Part shown: piece by piece, positions 8,267 to 16,892 of the stretch | Position numbering within the stretch: position 1 is the first letter of the stretch | Layout: each line of letters begins with the position of its first letter | DNA from: Pseudomonadales bacterium | GTDB taxonomy: Bacteria; Pseudomonadota; Gammaproteobacteria; Pseudomonadales; Halieaceae | Assembly (NCBI GenBank): GCA_024234675.1 | Contig: JACKNU010000004.1 | Span: 106,410-170,409, forward strand | DNA length: 64,000 nucleotides | Reading direction: 5' to 3' | Notes under the pieces: model-generated | What the model was told of the DNA's origin: nothing | The model's input: only the letters and a program-made list of their open reading frames with translations | Database searches by the model: none | Translations under genes and position numbers: made by a program

Positions 8267-9616
8267 TCAGCCCGATTGCCGCCGGTGATAGGCCAGCAAC
8301 TCCTCCACCTCCAGGCACACCAGCTCCAGGCGCTGCCCCAGCTCCTGCTTCATCTCGGCATGGGAATTCAGTCGCAGGTAGGTCCGCAATTCGTCGAGTA
8401 ACTGGGTATGCCGCTCCCGGAACAGCAGCGATGCGACCCCGCTCAGGGGCGCCAGCAGCCACCAGCCAATAGTGGGCAGCAATTCGCCGGCGAGCAGCAT
8501 GGACTGCACGGTCCAGCAGGCGGGGTAGATGAACACCCCGGCGAAAATCTTGGCGGTGGACTCCCGGTCCGCGCGAATCTTCATCCGGCTCACTCCCCGG
8601 GTCAGGAAAAAGGGCAGCGCATTGAGGAAAATACCCAGCAGCGACAGCGGCAGCCGAATCAGGAACAGGGACAACTTGCGCAGGCTGAAGATGGCCTGCA
8701 ACAACCTGGGATGCTCCTGTACCACATGCTCGTGCTGCACCGACAGCACCCTGAGCAGGCGGTCGTAGCTGGCGACGGATTCGACCACGCGCTTGACCCG
8801 CAGGGGGGAAGCCTCCTTGGCCTGCAGATAGGCATCGGCAAGCTGTTTGTGCAGGGAAAACTCCCCTGCCATGCTCTCCTCCCCGGGCTCCCGGGGATGG
8901 CGGCCATTATACAGGCTCGCGGCGCGGCCAATCAGCCGCGCTTCCTCCCAACTGGGGTAGTTGATGGTGACCGACCTGATCCCCTCCTCCACTTTCGCCA
9001 TCACGCTATCGACGGCGTCCGCCGATTCCATAGCACCCGGCGGCAGGTCGGCCAGGGGATCTATGGGCTGGCCAATCGAGATGAGCACCCGTGAGCGGAA
9101 TTTCGCCCTGGCGTCGAAATTCAATCCCACCGGGATGATGCGCACTGCCAGCGGCCCGTGGCGCTGTTCGGCGCCCAGGGCGATGCGCGCGACGCCGGTC
9201 TTGAGCTGTTGCAGGGCGGGATAGGCGTGGCTTTCACCCTCGGGAAACAGGACGATCGCGGCCCGGCCCGCCAGCGCCTCGTAGCAGGCCGCAAACATGT
9301 CACGGTTTTTGCCCACGTAGGCCGGATCATCCGAGTCCTGCTTGCGATACACCGGTATCGCGCCCACCGCCGCCAGCAGCGGTCGCAAGGCGGTCACACC
9401 CCACAGGGTGGCACTGGCCAGGGGGCGCGGGTCCCGCGGTAGCTGGGTCCTCGCCAGCAGGCCATCGACCAGTGAGTTCATGTGATTGGGAGTGTAGATT
9501 ACCGGGCTGTCGGCGGGCACATTCTCCGCCCCGCTGATCTCGATGCGGCGAAAAAATATGCTCAGCACCAGCCCTACGAAGGGGAGTAGCGAAAGCTCGA
9601 GCAGCCTGCGTATCAC
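8267..9616 (-). CDS. PlsC-type 1-acylglycerol-3-phosphate acyltransferase family protein
   Basis: A membrane acyltransferase of about 449 residues, larger than ordinary PlsC. The acyl-CoA/ACP site is NHMNSLVD (residues 44-51), an H-x5-D spacing as in Gat1/Sct1-like members, followed by GAIPVYR and LFPEGESH. The C-terminal half holds two hydrophobic stretches (LSLLGIFLNALPFFL and ACWTVQSMLLAGELL). GTG 9616 is preferred because AGGGAAG stands five bases upstream; ATG 9646 is the longer alternative. Lysophosphatidate or glycerol-3-phosphate acylation is likely but the acceptor is not certain. Confidence 0.8.
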   Translation of the reverse strand: MIRRLLELSLLPFVGLVLSIFFRRIEISGAENVPADSPVIYTPNHMNSLVDGLLARTQLPRDPRPLASATLWGVTALRPLLAAVGAIPVYRKQDSDDPAYVGKNRDMFAACYEALAGRAAIVLFPEGESHAYPALQQLKTGVARIALGAEQRHGPLAVRIIPVGLNFDARAKFRSRVLISIGQPIDPLADLPPGAMESADAVDSVMAKVEEGIRSVTINYPSWEEARLIGRAASLYNGRHPREPGEESMAGEFSLHKQLADAYLQAKEASPLRVKRVVESVASYDRLLRVLSVQHEHVVQEHPRLLQAIFSLRKLSLFLIRLPLSLLGIFLNALPFFLTRGVSRMKIRADRESTAKIFAGVFIYPACWTVQSMLLAGELLPTIGWWLLAPLSGVASLLFRERHTQLLDELRTYLRLNSHAEMKQELGQRLELVCLEVEELLAYHRRQSG

Positions 9617-9711
9617 AGCATCTTCCCTCGCCGCAACGGGCCACATTCCGGCCCGGGACCGTTGCCACTATACCCCGCAATGACCGCTGCGCTCCAGCGC
9701 CGCGGCGCCGG

Positions 9712-11001
9712 TCAGTGGAGTTTCAGGCGCGGCCTGATGACCCGCCCAACTTTCTCGCTCATCACGAACAGGAAGGTCCGCAGCCAGCCGTGGATGGCTA
9801 TCTGGTGCATGCGGTACAGGGAGATGTACACAATCCGGGCCACTCGCCCCTCGACCACCATACTGCCGCGGGTGAGATTGCCCATCAGGCTGCCCACGGT
9901 GCTGTACTGGCTCAGCGACACCAGGGAGCCGTAATCCCGGTACTGGTAGGGCTTCAGGGGTTTGCTGCGGATGATCGCCAGGATGTTGGTGGCCACGTTG
10001 CTGGCCATCTGGTGCGCCGCCTGGGCCCGTGGCGGCACGTTGCGACCGTCCGCCATGGGACAGGCACAGCAATCGCCCAATGCGAAAATCCGCTCGTCGC
10101 GGGTGGTCTGCAAGGTCGGGCCCACCTGCAGCTGGTTGCCGCGACCGGTCTCCAGGCCCGCGATGCCCGCCAGCATATCGGCCGCCTTGATACCCGCGGC
10201 CCACACCATCAGGTCGGCCTCGATCAACTCGCCTTCACTGGTGCGCAGGCCCCCGGACTCGGCCGCCGCGACCCGGGTGTCCACCCGCACCTGCACCCCG
10301 AGACTGGCCAGTTCGTGACGCGCCTTGGCGGATATGCGCTGGGGCAGGGCCGGCAGGATAGTGGGCCCCGCCTCCACCAGGGTGACCCGCATGTTTTCGG
10401 GCCGGATATTGGGCAGTCCGTAATACGTGAGCCACTTCGCCGCGTTGTACAGTTCTGCCGACAATTCGACGCCGGTAGCCCCGGCGCCCACGATGGCGAC
10501 GCGCAGCAACTCATCGTCGTTGGGGCGCGCATTGAGCCGCAGGAAGCCGTTGAGCATACGCTTGTGGAAGTGCTGCGCGTGCTCCGGGTCGTCGAGGAAG
10601 ATACAGTGTTCAGCGACCCCGGGGGTGCCGAAGTCGTTGGTAACCGAACCCAGCGCCAGCACCAGGTAATCGTAGTCCAGCCGCCGTTCCGCCAGCACCT
10701 CGCGGCCATCGTCGTCCAGCAGCGGCGCCAGCTCAACCTGCCGCCGCTCGCGGTCGATATCGCAGAGCGTACCGAGGTGAAAATTGAAGCCGTGCAGGCG
10801 GGCGTGGGCCCGGTAACTGACCTCGTCCAGCCCCGCGTCCAGGGCCCCGGTAGCCACCTCGTGCAACAGCGGCTTCCAGATATGGATGGAACTGCGATCC
10901 ACCAGGGTGACGGCAGCGCGTCCCTTGCGACCGAGTTTGTGACCCAGCCGGGTCGCCAGTTCCAGGCCACCGGCGCCGCCGCCGACGATTACGATATTCA
11001 A
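9712..11001 (-). CDS. FAD-dependent NADH dehydrogenase (NDH-2-like)
   Basis: A 429-residue two-dinucleotide-fold flavoprotein. The FAD loop IVIVGGGAGGLELATRLG opens the protein and the NAD(P)H loop VAIVGAGATGVELSAEL follows near residue 160; FALGDCCACP near 290 closes the FAD site. TTG 11001 is chosen because GGAGG stands five bases upstream and the product then starts exactly at the FAD loop; the 75 residues before it are low-complexity and non-conserved. Type II NADH:quinone oxidoreductases pass electrons from NADH to quinone without pumping protons. The C-terminal basic, amphipathic region could hold it to the membrane. Confidence 0.87.
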   Translation of the reverse strand: MNIVIVGGGAGGLELATRLGHKLGRKGRAAVTLVDRSSIHIWKPLLHEVATGALDAGLDEVSYRAHARLHGFNFHLGTLCDIDRERRQVELAPLLDDDGREVLAERRLDYDYLVLALGSVTNDFGTPGVAEHCIFLDDPEHAQHFHKRMLNGFLRLNARPNDDELLRVAIVGAGATGVELSAELYNAAKWLTYYGLPNIRPENMRVTLVEAGPTILPALPQRISAKARHELASLGVQVRVDTRVAAAESGGLRTSEGELIEADLMVWAAGIKAADMLAGIAGLETGRGNQLQVGPTLQTTRDERIFALGDCCACPMADGRNVPPRAQAAHQMASNVATNILAIIRSKPLKPYQYRDYGSLVSLSQYSTVGSLMGNLTRGSMVVEGRVARIVYISLYRMHQIAIHGWLRTFLFVMSEKVGRVIRPRLKLH

Positions 11002-11056
11002 GCGCACCTCCACCAGCTGCTGGCAGTATAGGACATGGGATACTCCGGGGCCGGCC

Positions 11057-11623
11057 TCAGGCCCTGGGCAGGGTGACCCCGGTCTGCCCCTGGTACTTGC
11101 CGCCGCGGTCCTTGTAGCTGACCTCACAGACTTCGTCTGACTCGAAGAACAGCATCTGGGCGACGCCCTCGTTGGCGTAGATCTTGGCCGGCAGGGTAGT
11201 GGTGTTGGAAAACTCCAGGGTGACATGCCCCTCCCACTCGGGTTCCAGCGGCGTCACGTTGACAATGATGCCGCAGCGGGCGTAGGTGGATTTGCCCAGG
11301 CAGATGGTGAGCACGTTGCGCGGTATGCGGAAGTACTCCACCGTGCTGGCCAGGGCGAAGGAGTTGGGCGGGATGACGCAGACGTCACCGACCACATCCA
11401 CGAAGCTGTCCTCCACGAAATTCTTGGGGTCTACCGTGGCGGAGTTGATATTGGTAAATACCTTGAATTCGCGGGAACAGCGCACGTCGTACCCGTAGCT
11501 GGACGTGCCGTATGAGATCAGGCGGTTGGCGCCGTCGGCGCGTACCTGTCCCGCCTCGAAGGGCTCGATCATGCCGTGCTCACTCGCCATCCGGCGTATC
11601 CACCTGTCAGACTTTATGCTCAT
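11057..11623 (-). CDS. dcd: dCTP deaminase
   Basis: A 188-residue trimeric enzyme that deaminates dCTP to dUTP, the main source of dTMP precursors in gammaproteobacteria. It starts MSIKSDRWIRRMA and carries SYGYDVR, LASTVEYFRIP, GKSTYARCGI with the conserved Ser-Arg, and TPLEPEWEGHVTLEFSN with the catalytic glutamate. Length matches the family (about 190). It lies 15 bases after the mrp/apbC gene and is probably expressed from the promoter upstream of that gene; the NDH-2-like gene follows after 55 bases. Confidence 0.95.
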   Translation of the reverse strand: MSIKSDRWIRRMASEHGMIEPFEAGQVRADGANRLISYGTSSYGYDVRCSREFKVFTNINSATVDPKNFVEDSFVDVVGDVCVIPPNSFALASTVEYFRIPRNVLTICLGKSTYARCGIIVNVTPLEPEWEGHVTLEFSNTTTLPAKIYANEGVAQMLFFESDEVCEVSYKDRGGKYQGQTGVTLPRA

Positions 11624-11638
11624 TGGTCACCCGCCATG

Positions 11639-12454
11639 TCAGTCATCGGTAATATTGATCTCGGGAAACTGGCGCACGGCGCCGGCTGCATCCCCGGCCA
11701 GGGCCGCCTCCACCGCCGCCGCAATCTCCAGGTAGATGGCGGTCACCGCCGAGTCGGGCTCGGCGATGACCGGGGGGCGCCCGGCATCGGTCTGCTCGCG
11801 GATAGACAGGGCCAGCGGCAGGCTGCCCAGCAGGGGCACACCGTACTCGCGAGCGATGCGCTGCCCGCCCTCTTCCCCGAAAATATGCTCCCTGTGACCG
11901 CACTGGCCGCAGACGTGCACCGCCATGTTCTCCACCACACCCAGGATAGGCACGTCCACCTTGCGAAACATCTCTATGCCTTTCTGGGCGTCCATCAAGG
12001 CGATGTCCTGGGGAGTGGTCACAATGACAGCCCCCGCCACGGTGGCCTTTTGCGACAGGGTGAGCTGGATGTCACCGGTACCGGGGGGCATGTCGATAAT
12101 GAGGTAATCCAGCTCCCCCCACAGGGTCTGCTCCAGCATTTGCCCCAGGGCGCCGCCCGCCATGGGGCCGCGCCAGACCATGGGGGTGCGCTCGGTGACG
12201 AGGTAGCCCATGGACATGGTCTTGAGTCCGTGGGCCTCCACCGGCAGCAGGTACTGCCCGTCCTGCTGGTCGGGCCGCACGCCCTCGGCAACCCCCAGCA
12301 TCAATTGCTGGCTGGGGCCGTAGATGTCGGCATCGAGCAGCCCCACCCTGCCGCCCCGGGCCAGCAGGGCCAGCGCCAGGTTTACCGCGGTAGTGGACTT
12401 GCCTACCCCGCCCTTGCCCGAGGCTACGGCGATGATGTGCTTGATCTTGTTCAT
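11639..12454 (-). CDS. apbC: Fe-S cluster carrier P-loop ATPase Mrp/ApbC, short form
   Basis: A 271-residue Mrp/Nbp35-type P-loop ATPase that binds and delivers a 4Fe-4S cluster. The deviant Walker A SGKGGVGKST sits at residues 12-21 and the cluster-binding pair CGQC lies in VHVCGQCGHREH near 190. The start ATG 12454 opens directly on the P-loop domain (MNKIKHIIAVASGKGG); many gammaproteobacterial homologues are about 100 residues longer, with an N-terminal MIP18/DUF59 domain, for which there is no room before rsmI. Its promoter is visible upstream and dcd follows. Confidence 0.9.
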   Translation of the reverse strand: MNKIKHIIAVASGKGGVGKSTTAVNLALALLARGGRVGLLDADIYGPSQQLMLGVAEGVRPDQQDGQYLLPVEAHGLKTMSMGYLVTERTPMVWRGPMAGGALGQMLEQTLWGELDYLIIDMPPGTGDIQLTLSQKATVAGAVIVTTPQDIALMDAQKGIEMFRKVDVPILGVVENMAVHVCGQCGHREHIFGEEGGQRIAREYGVPLLGSLPLALSIREQTDAGRPPVIAEPDSAVTAIYLEIAAAVEAALAGDAAGAVRQFPEINITDD

Positions 12455-12515
12455 GCTCAACTGTCTGTCCTTGATCGGGGGAATGCCGGCGGCGTGCCGG
12501 TGCGGCACGCGCGCT

Positions 12516-12544
12516 AGTATAGGGACATGGCGCGCCGGCAACAA
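12516..12544 (-). promoter_or_regulatory. Sigma70-type promoter for apbC-dcd
   Basis: On the minus strand TTGTTG (12544-12539), a 17-base spacer and TATACT (12521-12516) precede the apbC start by 62 bases. Between promoter and start there is a compact 7-bp hairpin, CGTGCCG with a three-base loop (12493-12509), in the leader; its role is unknown. Confidence 0.55.
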
Positions 12545-12558
12545 CGGCGCGCGGCTGA

Positions 12559-13407
12559 TCAGCCGGGCGCCTGTGGCTCCCTGTGTGCCACCAGGTAGTC
12601 GTACAGCAACTTCTTGCGCACCCCGCTCCACTCCGCAACCAGCGCGGCGGCGGTCTTGACGGGCAGTTCCCGGGCCAGCCGCTGCAGCAGGTCGGCCAGT
12701 TCCCGGCTGATCTCCTGCTCGGTCGCCCGCCTGCCGGCGACCAGCAGCACGATCTCGCCCCTGCTCTGGTTGCTGTCCGCGTCGACGAAGGCGAGCAGGC
12801 CCGCCAGGCTGTCGCGCCGTATGGTCTCGAAGGCCTTGGTGACTTCCCGCGCCAGCACCGCCTCCCGGTCGCCACCGAAATACCGGGCCATGGACGCCAG
12901 GGATTCACCCAGGCGGTGCGGAGCCTCGTAAAAAACCAGGGTGGCCGTCTCCCCCGCCAGCTGCTCCAGCCTGTTGCCGCGAGCCCCGGCCCGCGCCGGC
13001 AGGAAGCCCTCGAACAGGAAGCGATCGGTGGGCAAGCCCGAGGCGCTGAGCGCCGCAATGGCCGCACAGGCCCCGGGCAGCGGCCGCACGCTGTGACCCT
13101 CGTCCTGCACCGCGCGCACCAGCCGGTAACCCGGGTCCGAGACCAGTGGCGTGCCGGCATCGGACACCAGGGCGACACTGCCGCCCCCGGCCAGCACGGC
13201 GAGAATCCTGCGCACCGGCCGTTCGTCGCTGTGATCGTGGTAGGCCACCAGGGGCGTGGCTATCGAATAATGCTGTAGCAGACGCTGGCTATGCCGGGTA
13301 TCCTCGGCAGCGATGAGGTCCACCGCCGCCAGGGTGGCCAGCGCCCGCCGGGAAATATCGTCCAGGTTGCCAATCGGTGTTGCCACAACATAAAGCCCGG
13401 ATTCCAC
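12559..13407 (-). CDS. rsmI: 16S rRNA (cytidine-1402-2'-O)-methyltransferase
   Basis: A 282-residue SAM-dependent methyltransferase of the tetrapyrrole-methylase fold. It begins LYVVATPIGNLDDISRRAL, followed by AAEDTRHSQRLL, LVSDAGTPLVSDPGYRLV, the PGACAAIAALSASGLP loop and VFYEAPHRL. It methylates the ribose of C1402 in 16S rRNA to tune decoding. It is transcribed divergently from lpoA, with 59 bases between starts, the usual neighbourhood. The apbC promoter lies in the space just after its stop codon. Confidence 0.95.
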   Translation of the reverse strand: MESGLYVVATPIGNLDDISRRALATLAAVDLIAAEDTRHSQRLLQHYSIATPLVAYHDHSDERPVRRILAVLAGGGSVALVSDAGTPLVSDPGYRLVRAVQDEGHSVRPLPGACAAIAALSASGLPTDRFLFEGFLPARAGARGNRLEQLAGETATLVFYEAPHRLGESLASMARYFGGDREAVLAREVTKAFETIRRDSLAGLLAFVDADSNQSRGEIVLLVAGRRATEQEISRELADLLQRLARELPVKTAAALVAEWSGVRKKLLYDYLVAHREPQAPG

Positions 13408-13417
13408 AGTTTCCCCT

Positions 13418-13423
13418 TATAAT
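13418..13423 (+). promoter_or_regulatory. Candidate -10 box for lpoA
   Basis: A consensus TATAAT stands 43 bases before the chosen lpoA start in the 59-base divergent region shared with rsmI. No matching -35 hexamer is seen on the plus strand. Read on the minus strand the same block gives TATAAG, which could serve rsmI. Confidence 0.35.
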
Positions 13424-13466
13424 GCATGACCCTACAATGTACAGATCAATCGCGACAGAGCATAGC

Positions 13467-15293
13467 ATGAGACAGCCCCGGCCCGGATTCCACTCCCTCT
13501 CCCGCCTCGCCCTGGCGCTGGCCCTGCTCGCCCTGTGGAGCTGCGGCAGCGCGCCACCGGTTGAGAAGGAGCCGGAACCGGTGCCCCCGCCACCTGTGAA
13601 AGAGGAGCCGGTGGTAACCGAGCGAGCCACGCTCACGCTGCCGCCCAGCGCCTACAGCGCGCAGTTCAGTAAGGCCAACTCACTGCTTGCCGACAACCAG
13701 TGGATGGCCGCCAGCGAGATACTGCAGCAAGTTCCCGCGACCGGCCTGGACGCCAATGACAGCGCCTACCGGGGCTACCTGCAAGCGCGCATGGACTTCA
13801 TGCGCGGCGAGCAGAAGCAGGCCCTGAACCTGCTGGCGGGCCTGGACAGGCCCGGGGTAGACCTTGCGCTGCGCTACCGTATTCTCAATTTCCAGCGCTA
13901 TATTCTCGATATGTCCGGTGACTACCTCGAAAGCGCCAGGCTGGGCGACCAATTGCTGCACTTCGCACCCACGGATGATATCCCCGCCCTCAAGCGCAGT
14001 ATCTGGCGCGACCTGCAAAAACTCGACAACGCCCGGTTGGAAGCGGCCATGGCACAGGCGGTCGATCCCCAGTGGCAGGACTGGCTGGCACTGGCGCTGC
14101 TGACTCGCGCACCGCTCAATGAAACCCTGCTGCAACTGTCCGGCTGGCTGCAGGACAACCCGCAGCACCCCGCGGCCAATCCCCTGCCCGGCGGGCTCGG
14201 CTTCATGCTGGCGCCGCCGGCGAGGCCCGACAAGGTGGCCCTCATCCTGCCGCTGAGCGGCCGGCTGGCGGCTGCCGGCAGGGCGGTGCGCGACGGCTAC
14301 CTGGCCAGCTATTACGAATACCTGGTCAGCCAGGGCGGCAGCGCCGCTTTCGAGGCACTGGTACTCGACCAGGATACCTACGCTTCCGCCAGCGCGGCCT
14401 ATGATGCGGCCCTGGCGCAGGGCGCCACGATCGTGGTCGGGCCCCTGAGCAAGGAGGCAGTGGCCGAATTGGCCAACCGCGGCCCGCTGCCCGTGCCGGT
14501 GCTGGCGCTCAACCGGCTGGAGGACAGACCTCCGGCGGTCGCCGGCGGCAGCGCCCTGGTGCAGCTGTCGCTCGCCCCGGAGGACGAGGCGGTGACGGCC
14601 GCCGACCTGGCCTTTGGCCAGGGGGCCCGCAGTGCGCTCATCATCCGCCCCGAGAGCGAGTGGGGCAGCAAGGTGGCACAGGCCCTGGTGGACCAGTGGC
14701 AGCGACTGGGGGGCACTATTGCCAACAGTGTCACCTACCTCAGCCGCGAGGATTACTCCGCCACCGTCAAGGCAGCGCTGGACATCCCCGCCAGTGAACA
14801 GCGAGCCCGTGATATCCGCAGCATCATGGGTAGCGATGTCGAGTACAGTGCGCGTCGGCGCCAGGACATCGATGTCATTTTCCTGCTCAGCGGCAATGGC
14901 GCGGAGGCGCGCTCACTGAAACCCCTGCTGGCCTTTCATTACGCGGGTACGGTGCCCGTGTATGCGGTTTCCGGCATCTACAGCGGCGTCCCGGATCCCC
15001 GCGACCGCGACCTGGACGGTATCAACCTGGTGGAGATGCCCTGGCTGCTGGGCGCCAACCCGGAGCTGGAACAGACCATCGCCGCGGGCCGGGGCAACGG
15101 CGCCAGCTACACGCGCCTGAATGCACTGGGCGCCGACGCCTTCCTGCTGCAGACGCAATTCAGGCGCTTGCAGGCGGGACCCGACGCCCTGCTGCGCGGC
15201 AATACCGGGCTGCTGAGCATGAACCCCCAACTGCAGATCCAGCGGGAACTGGTATTGAGCACATTTGATGAGGGCGTCGTCCAGCCCCGCTAG
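13467..15293 (+). CDS. lpoA: Penicillin-binding protein activator LpoA (LppC family lipoprotein)
   Basis: A 608-residue outer-membrane lipoprotein that stimulates PBP1a-type peptidoglycan synthases. The signal ends in LALWSCGS, an acceptable though atypical lipobox with Trp at -2 and Cys26 as the lipidated residue. A proline-rich spacer follows (PEPVPPPPVKEEP), then a helical TPR-like N domain and, from about residue 240, a periplasmic-binding-protein-like domain (VALILPLSGRLAAAGRAVRDGY). ATG 13467 is preferred because it gives the signal peptide; ATG 13437 is possible. It heads the lpoA-yraN-diaA-dolP cluster. Confidence 0.92.
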   Translation: MRQPRPGFHSLSRLALALALLALWSCGSAPPVEKEPEPVPPPPVKEEPVVTERATLTLPPSAYSAQFSKANSLLADNQWMAASEILQQVPATGLDANDSAYRGYLQARMDFMRGEQKQALNLLAGLDRPGVDLALRYRILNFQRYILDMSGDYLESARLGDQLLHFAPTDDIPALKRSIWRDLQKLDNARLEAAMAQAVDPQWQDWLALALLTRAPLNETLLQLSGWLQDNPQHPAANPLPGGLGFMLAPPARPDKVALILPLSGRLAAAGRAVRDGYLASYYEYLVSQGGSAAFEALVLDQDTYASASAAYDAALAQGATIVVGPLSKEAVAELANRGPLPVPVLALNRLEDRPPAVAGGSALVQLSLAPEDEAVTAADLAFGQGARSALIIRPESEWGSKVAQALVDQWQRLGGTIANSVTYLSREDYSATVKAALDIPASEQRARDIRSIMGSDVEYSARRRQDIDVIFLLSGNGAEARSLKPLLAFHYAGTVPVYAVSGIYSGVPDPRDRDLDGINLVEMPWLLGANPELEQTIAAGRGNGASYTRLNALGADAFLLQTQFRRLQAGPDALLRGNTGLLSMNPQLQIQRELVLSTFDEGVVQPR

Positions 15294-15335
15294 TACACTG
15301 CATCCCTGGCGACTGACAGAAGGTGTGCGGGCCCG

Positions 15336-15695
15336 GTGAAAACCCTGGGAGACGATTACGAACAACAGGCGGCCCGCTGGCTGCAGCAGCGCGGCCTGCA
15401 GATCCTGGCGCGCAATTTCCGCGGCAAGACTGGCGAGATCGACCTGATCGCCCGGGATCAAACCCACCTTGTTTTCTGCGAGGTACGCGCCCGCAGCAGC
15501 CGCCACTACAACTCGGCGGCCGGCTCCGTGGACCACCGCAAACAGCGGCGCCTGCTGCGCACCGCCCAACTGTTCCTGCAACGCCACCCCGGACTCGCCA
15601 ATCTGCCCTGCAGATTTGACGTGATCGCCTTCGAGCCGCGACAATCCGGGTCCGACCTCGCTATCCGCTGGATACCCGGGGCTTTTACCGCCTGA
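15336..15695 (+). CDS. yraN: YraN / UPF0102 family endonuclease-like protein
   Basis: A 119-residue UPF0102 protein. The fold is that of Holliday-junction-resolvase-like nucleases, and the conserved residues are present: GDDYEQQAARWLQQRGL at the start, then NFRGKTGEIDLIARD and VFCEVRARSS, which carry the Asp and Glu-x-Arg of the putative metal site. The biochemical role is not settled. The start is GTG 15336. It sits between lpoA and diaA, its standard place. Confidence 0.9.
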   Translation: MKTLGDDYEQQAARWLQQRGLQILARNFRGKTGEIDLIARDQTHLVFCEVRARSSRHYNSAAGSVDHRKQRRLLRTAQLFLQRHPGLANLPCRFDVIAFEPRQSGSDLAIRWIPGAFTA

Positions 15696-15707
15696 AAGAG
15701 GCTCCGC

Positions 15708-16307
15708 GTGGATCACTACCTGTTAATTTCCGATAACTTCCAGAACACCATAGAAACTATCGCCCTGTCAGTGGACGCGCTGGCCAGCACCATCAGCGAG
15801 GGCAGCAACCTGCTGGTCAGCACCCTGCTGCGCGATGGTAAGATCATCAGCTGTGGCAACGGCGCGGACGGCGCCCTGGCGCAGCTGTTCGCCTGCAACC
15901 TGCTGAATCGCTTTGAACACGACCGGCCGGCGCTTCCCGCCCTGGCGCTGAACAGCGACGGCGCCAGCCTGCTGGGAATCGCCCAGAGCGGCGGCCTCAA
16001 CGAAACCTTTTCACGACAGGTGCGGGCACTGGGCCAGCCCGGAGACACTCTGCTGTGCATCAGCAGTGGCGGCGATGCCACCAACCTCCTGCGCGCGATC
16101 CAGGCGGCCCATGAGCGCGACATGACCGTGGTGGCATTGTTGCACAGCGGCGATGCCGAGTTGGGCAGTCTGCTGCAACACGACGATGTGCAGATAACCG
16201 TCGATCATCCCCGCCGCTCACGGGTGGTCGAGATGCACACCATGGTGCTGCACTGCCTCTGCCAGCTCATAGACCACAGCCTGTTCGGCGCTTACTCCCA
16301 GGATTGA
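15708..16307 (+). CDS. diaA: DiaA-type SIS-domain DnaA-binding protein
   Basis: A 199-residue SIS-domain protein of the GmhA/DiaA group. Position between yraN and the BON lipoprotein gene indicates DiaA, which tethers DnaA molecules at the origin to promote initiation. The catalytic glutamate of GmhA heptose isomerase is replaced (QLFACNLLNRF here), as expected for DiaA. The phosphosugar loop is also degenerate, GNGADGALAQ instead of GNGxSAxxAQ. CISSGGDATNLLRAI and the C-terminal EMHTMVLHCLCQLIDHSLFG are conserved. Start is GTG 15708. With hda in the same window, both a positive and a negative regulator of DnaA are encoded here. Confidence 0.85.
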   Translation: MDHYLLISDNFQNTIETIALSVDALASTISEGSNLLVSTLLRDGKIISCGNGADGALAQLFACNLLNRFEHDRPALPALALNSDGASLLGIAQSGGLNETFSRQVRALGQPGDTLLCISSGGDATNLLRAIQAAHERDMTVVALLHSGDAELGSLLQHDDVQITVDHPRRSRVVEMHTMVLHCLCQLIDHSLFGAYSQD

Positions 16308-16310
16308 CGG

Positions 16311-16889
16311 ATGCCCAGCTTGTTGCCGCGACTCTTCGCGATACTTGTCAGCAACCTGCTGCTGGCGGGCTGCGGCAGCCTGCTGGCCTCGATGCAGAGC
16401 GCTCCCATACTCGATGAACCCACCGAGCGCACCTTTGCCCAGCAGATCGAGGACGAGAGTATAGAGACCAAGGCCACGGTCAATATTCACGCCGCCGACG
16501 AAGGCTTTTACGACGCCAACATCGTGGTGGTCAGTTACAACGGCTACGTGTTGATAGCGGGACAGGTGGGCAGCGAGGAACTCAAGGCCCTGGCGACCAA
16601 TGTGGTGCGGAAAATCGACGGCGTGCGCAGGATCTACAATGAACTGGAGATCGCCTCGCCCAGTTCGGCGCTGACCCGCTCCAGTGACACCTGGATCACG
16701 GCAAAGGTAAAAACCTGGCTGCTGGGACGCTCCGATACCGAGGGCCAGCGGGTCAAAGTGGTCACTGAGGACGGCGTGGTCTACCTGATGGGCCTGGTCA
16801 CCGCCGAGGAAGCCGAGCGCATCGCCAACGTCGCCGCCGACATCTCCGGGGTGCAGCGGGTGGTCAAGCTGTTCGAACTGGTGAACTGA
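16311..16889 (+). CDS. dolP: BON-domain outer-membrane lipoprotein (DolP/YraP)
   Basis: A 192-residue lipoprotein with signal and lipobox LLLAGC (Cys21) and two BON domains, roughly residues 48-115 (IETKATVNIHA to YNELEI) and 125-190 (WITAKVKTWLLG to VVKLFELVN). DolP binds anionic phospholipids at the division site and supports outer-membrane integrity and BAM function. It follows diaA by three bases and ends three bases from the convergent sspB gene, so there is no room for a separate terminator. Confidence 0.92.
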   Translation: MPSLLPRLFAILVSNLLLAGCGSLLASMQSAPILDEPTERTFAQQIEDESIETKATVNIHAADEGFYDANIVVVSYNGYVLIAGQVGSEELKALATNVVRKIDGVRRIYNELEIASPSSALTRSSDTWITAKVKTWLLGRSDTEGQRVKVVTEDGVVYLMGLVTAEEAERIANVAADISGVQRVVKLFELVN

Positions 16890-16892
16890 ACC

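Noticed and set aside
12455..12631. 59-residue N-terminal extension of ApbC in the open frame
   Set aside because: It runs into the rsmI gene and across a clear promoter and hairpin; it has no MIP18 similarity.
14086..14100. Sigma-54-type TGGCAC...TGC promoter match
   Set aside because: It lies inside lpoA coding sequence with no gene starting downstream in a sensible distance; chance match in GC-rich DNA.
15708..16307. Annotation as gmhA (phosphoheptose isomerase)
   Set aside because: The catalytic Glu is replaced, the sugar loop is degenerate and the gene lies between yraN and dolP, all pointing to DiaA.
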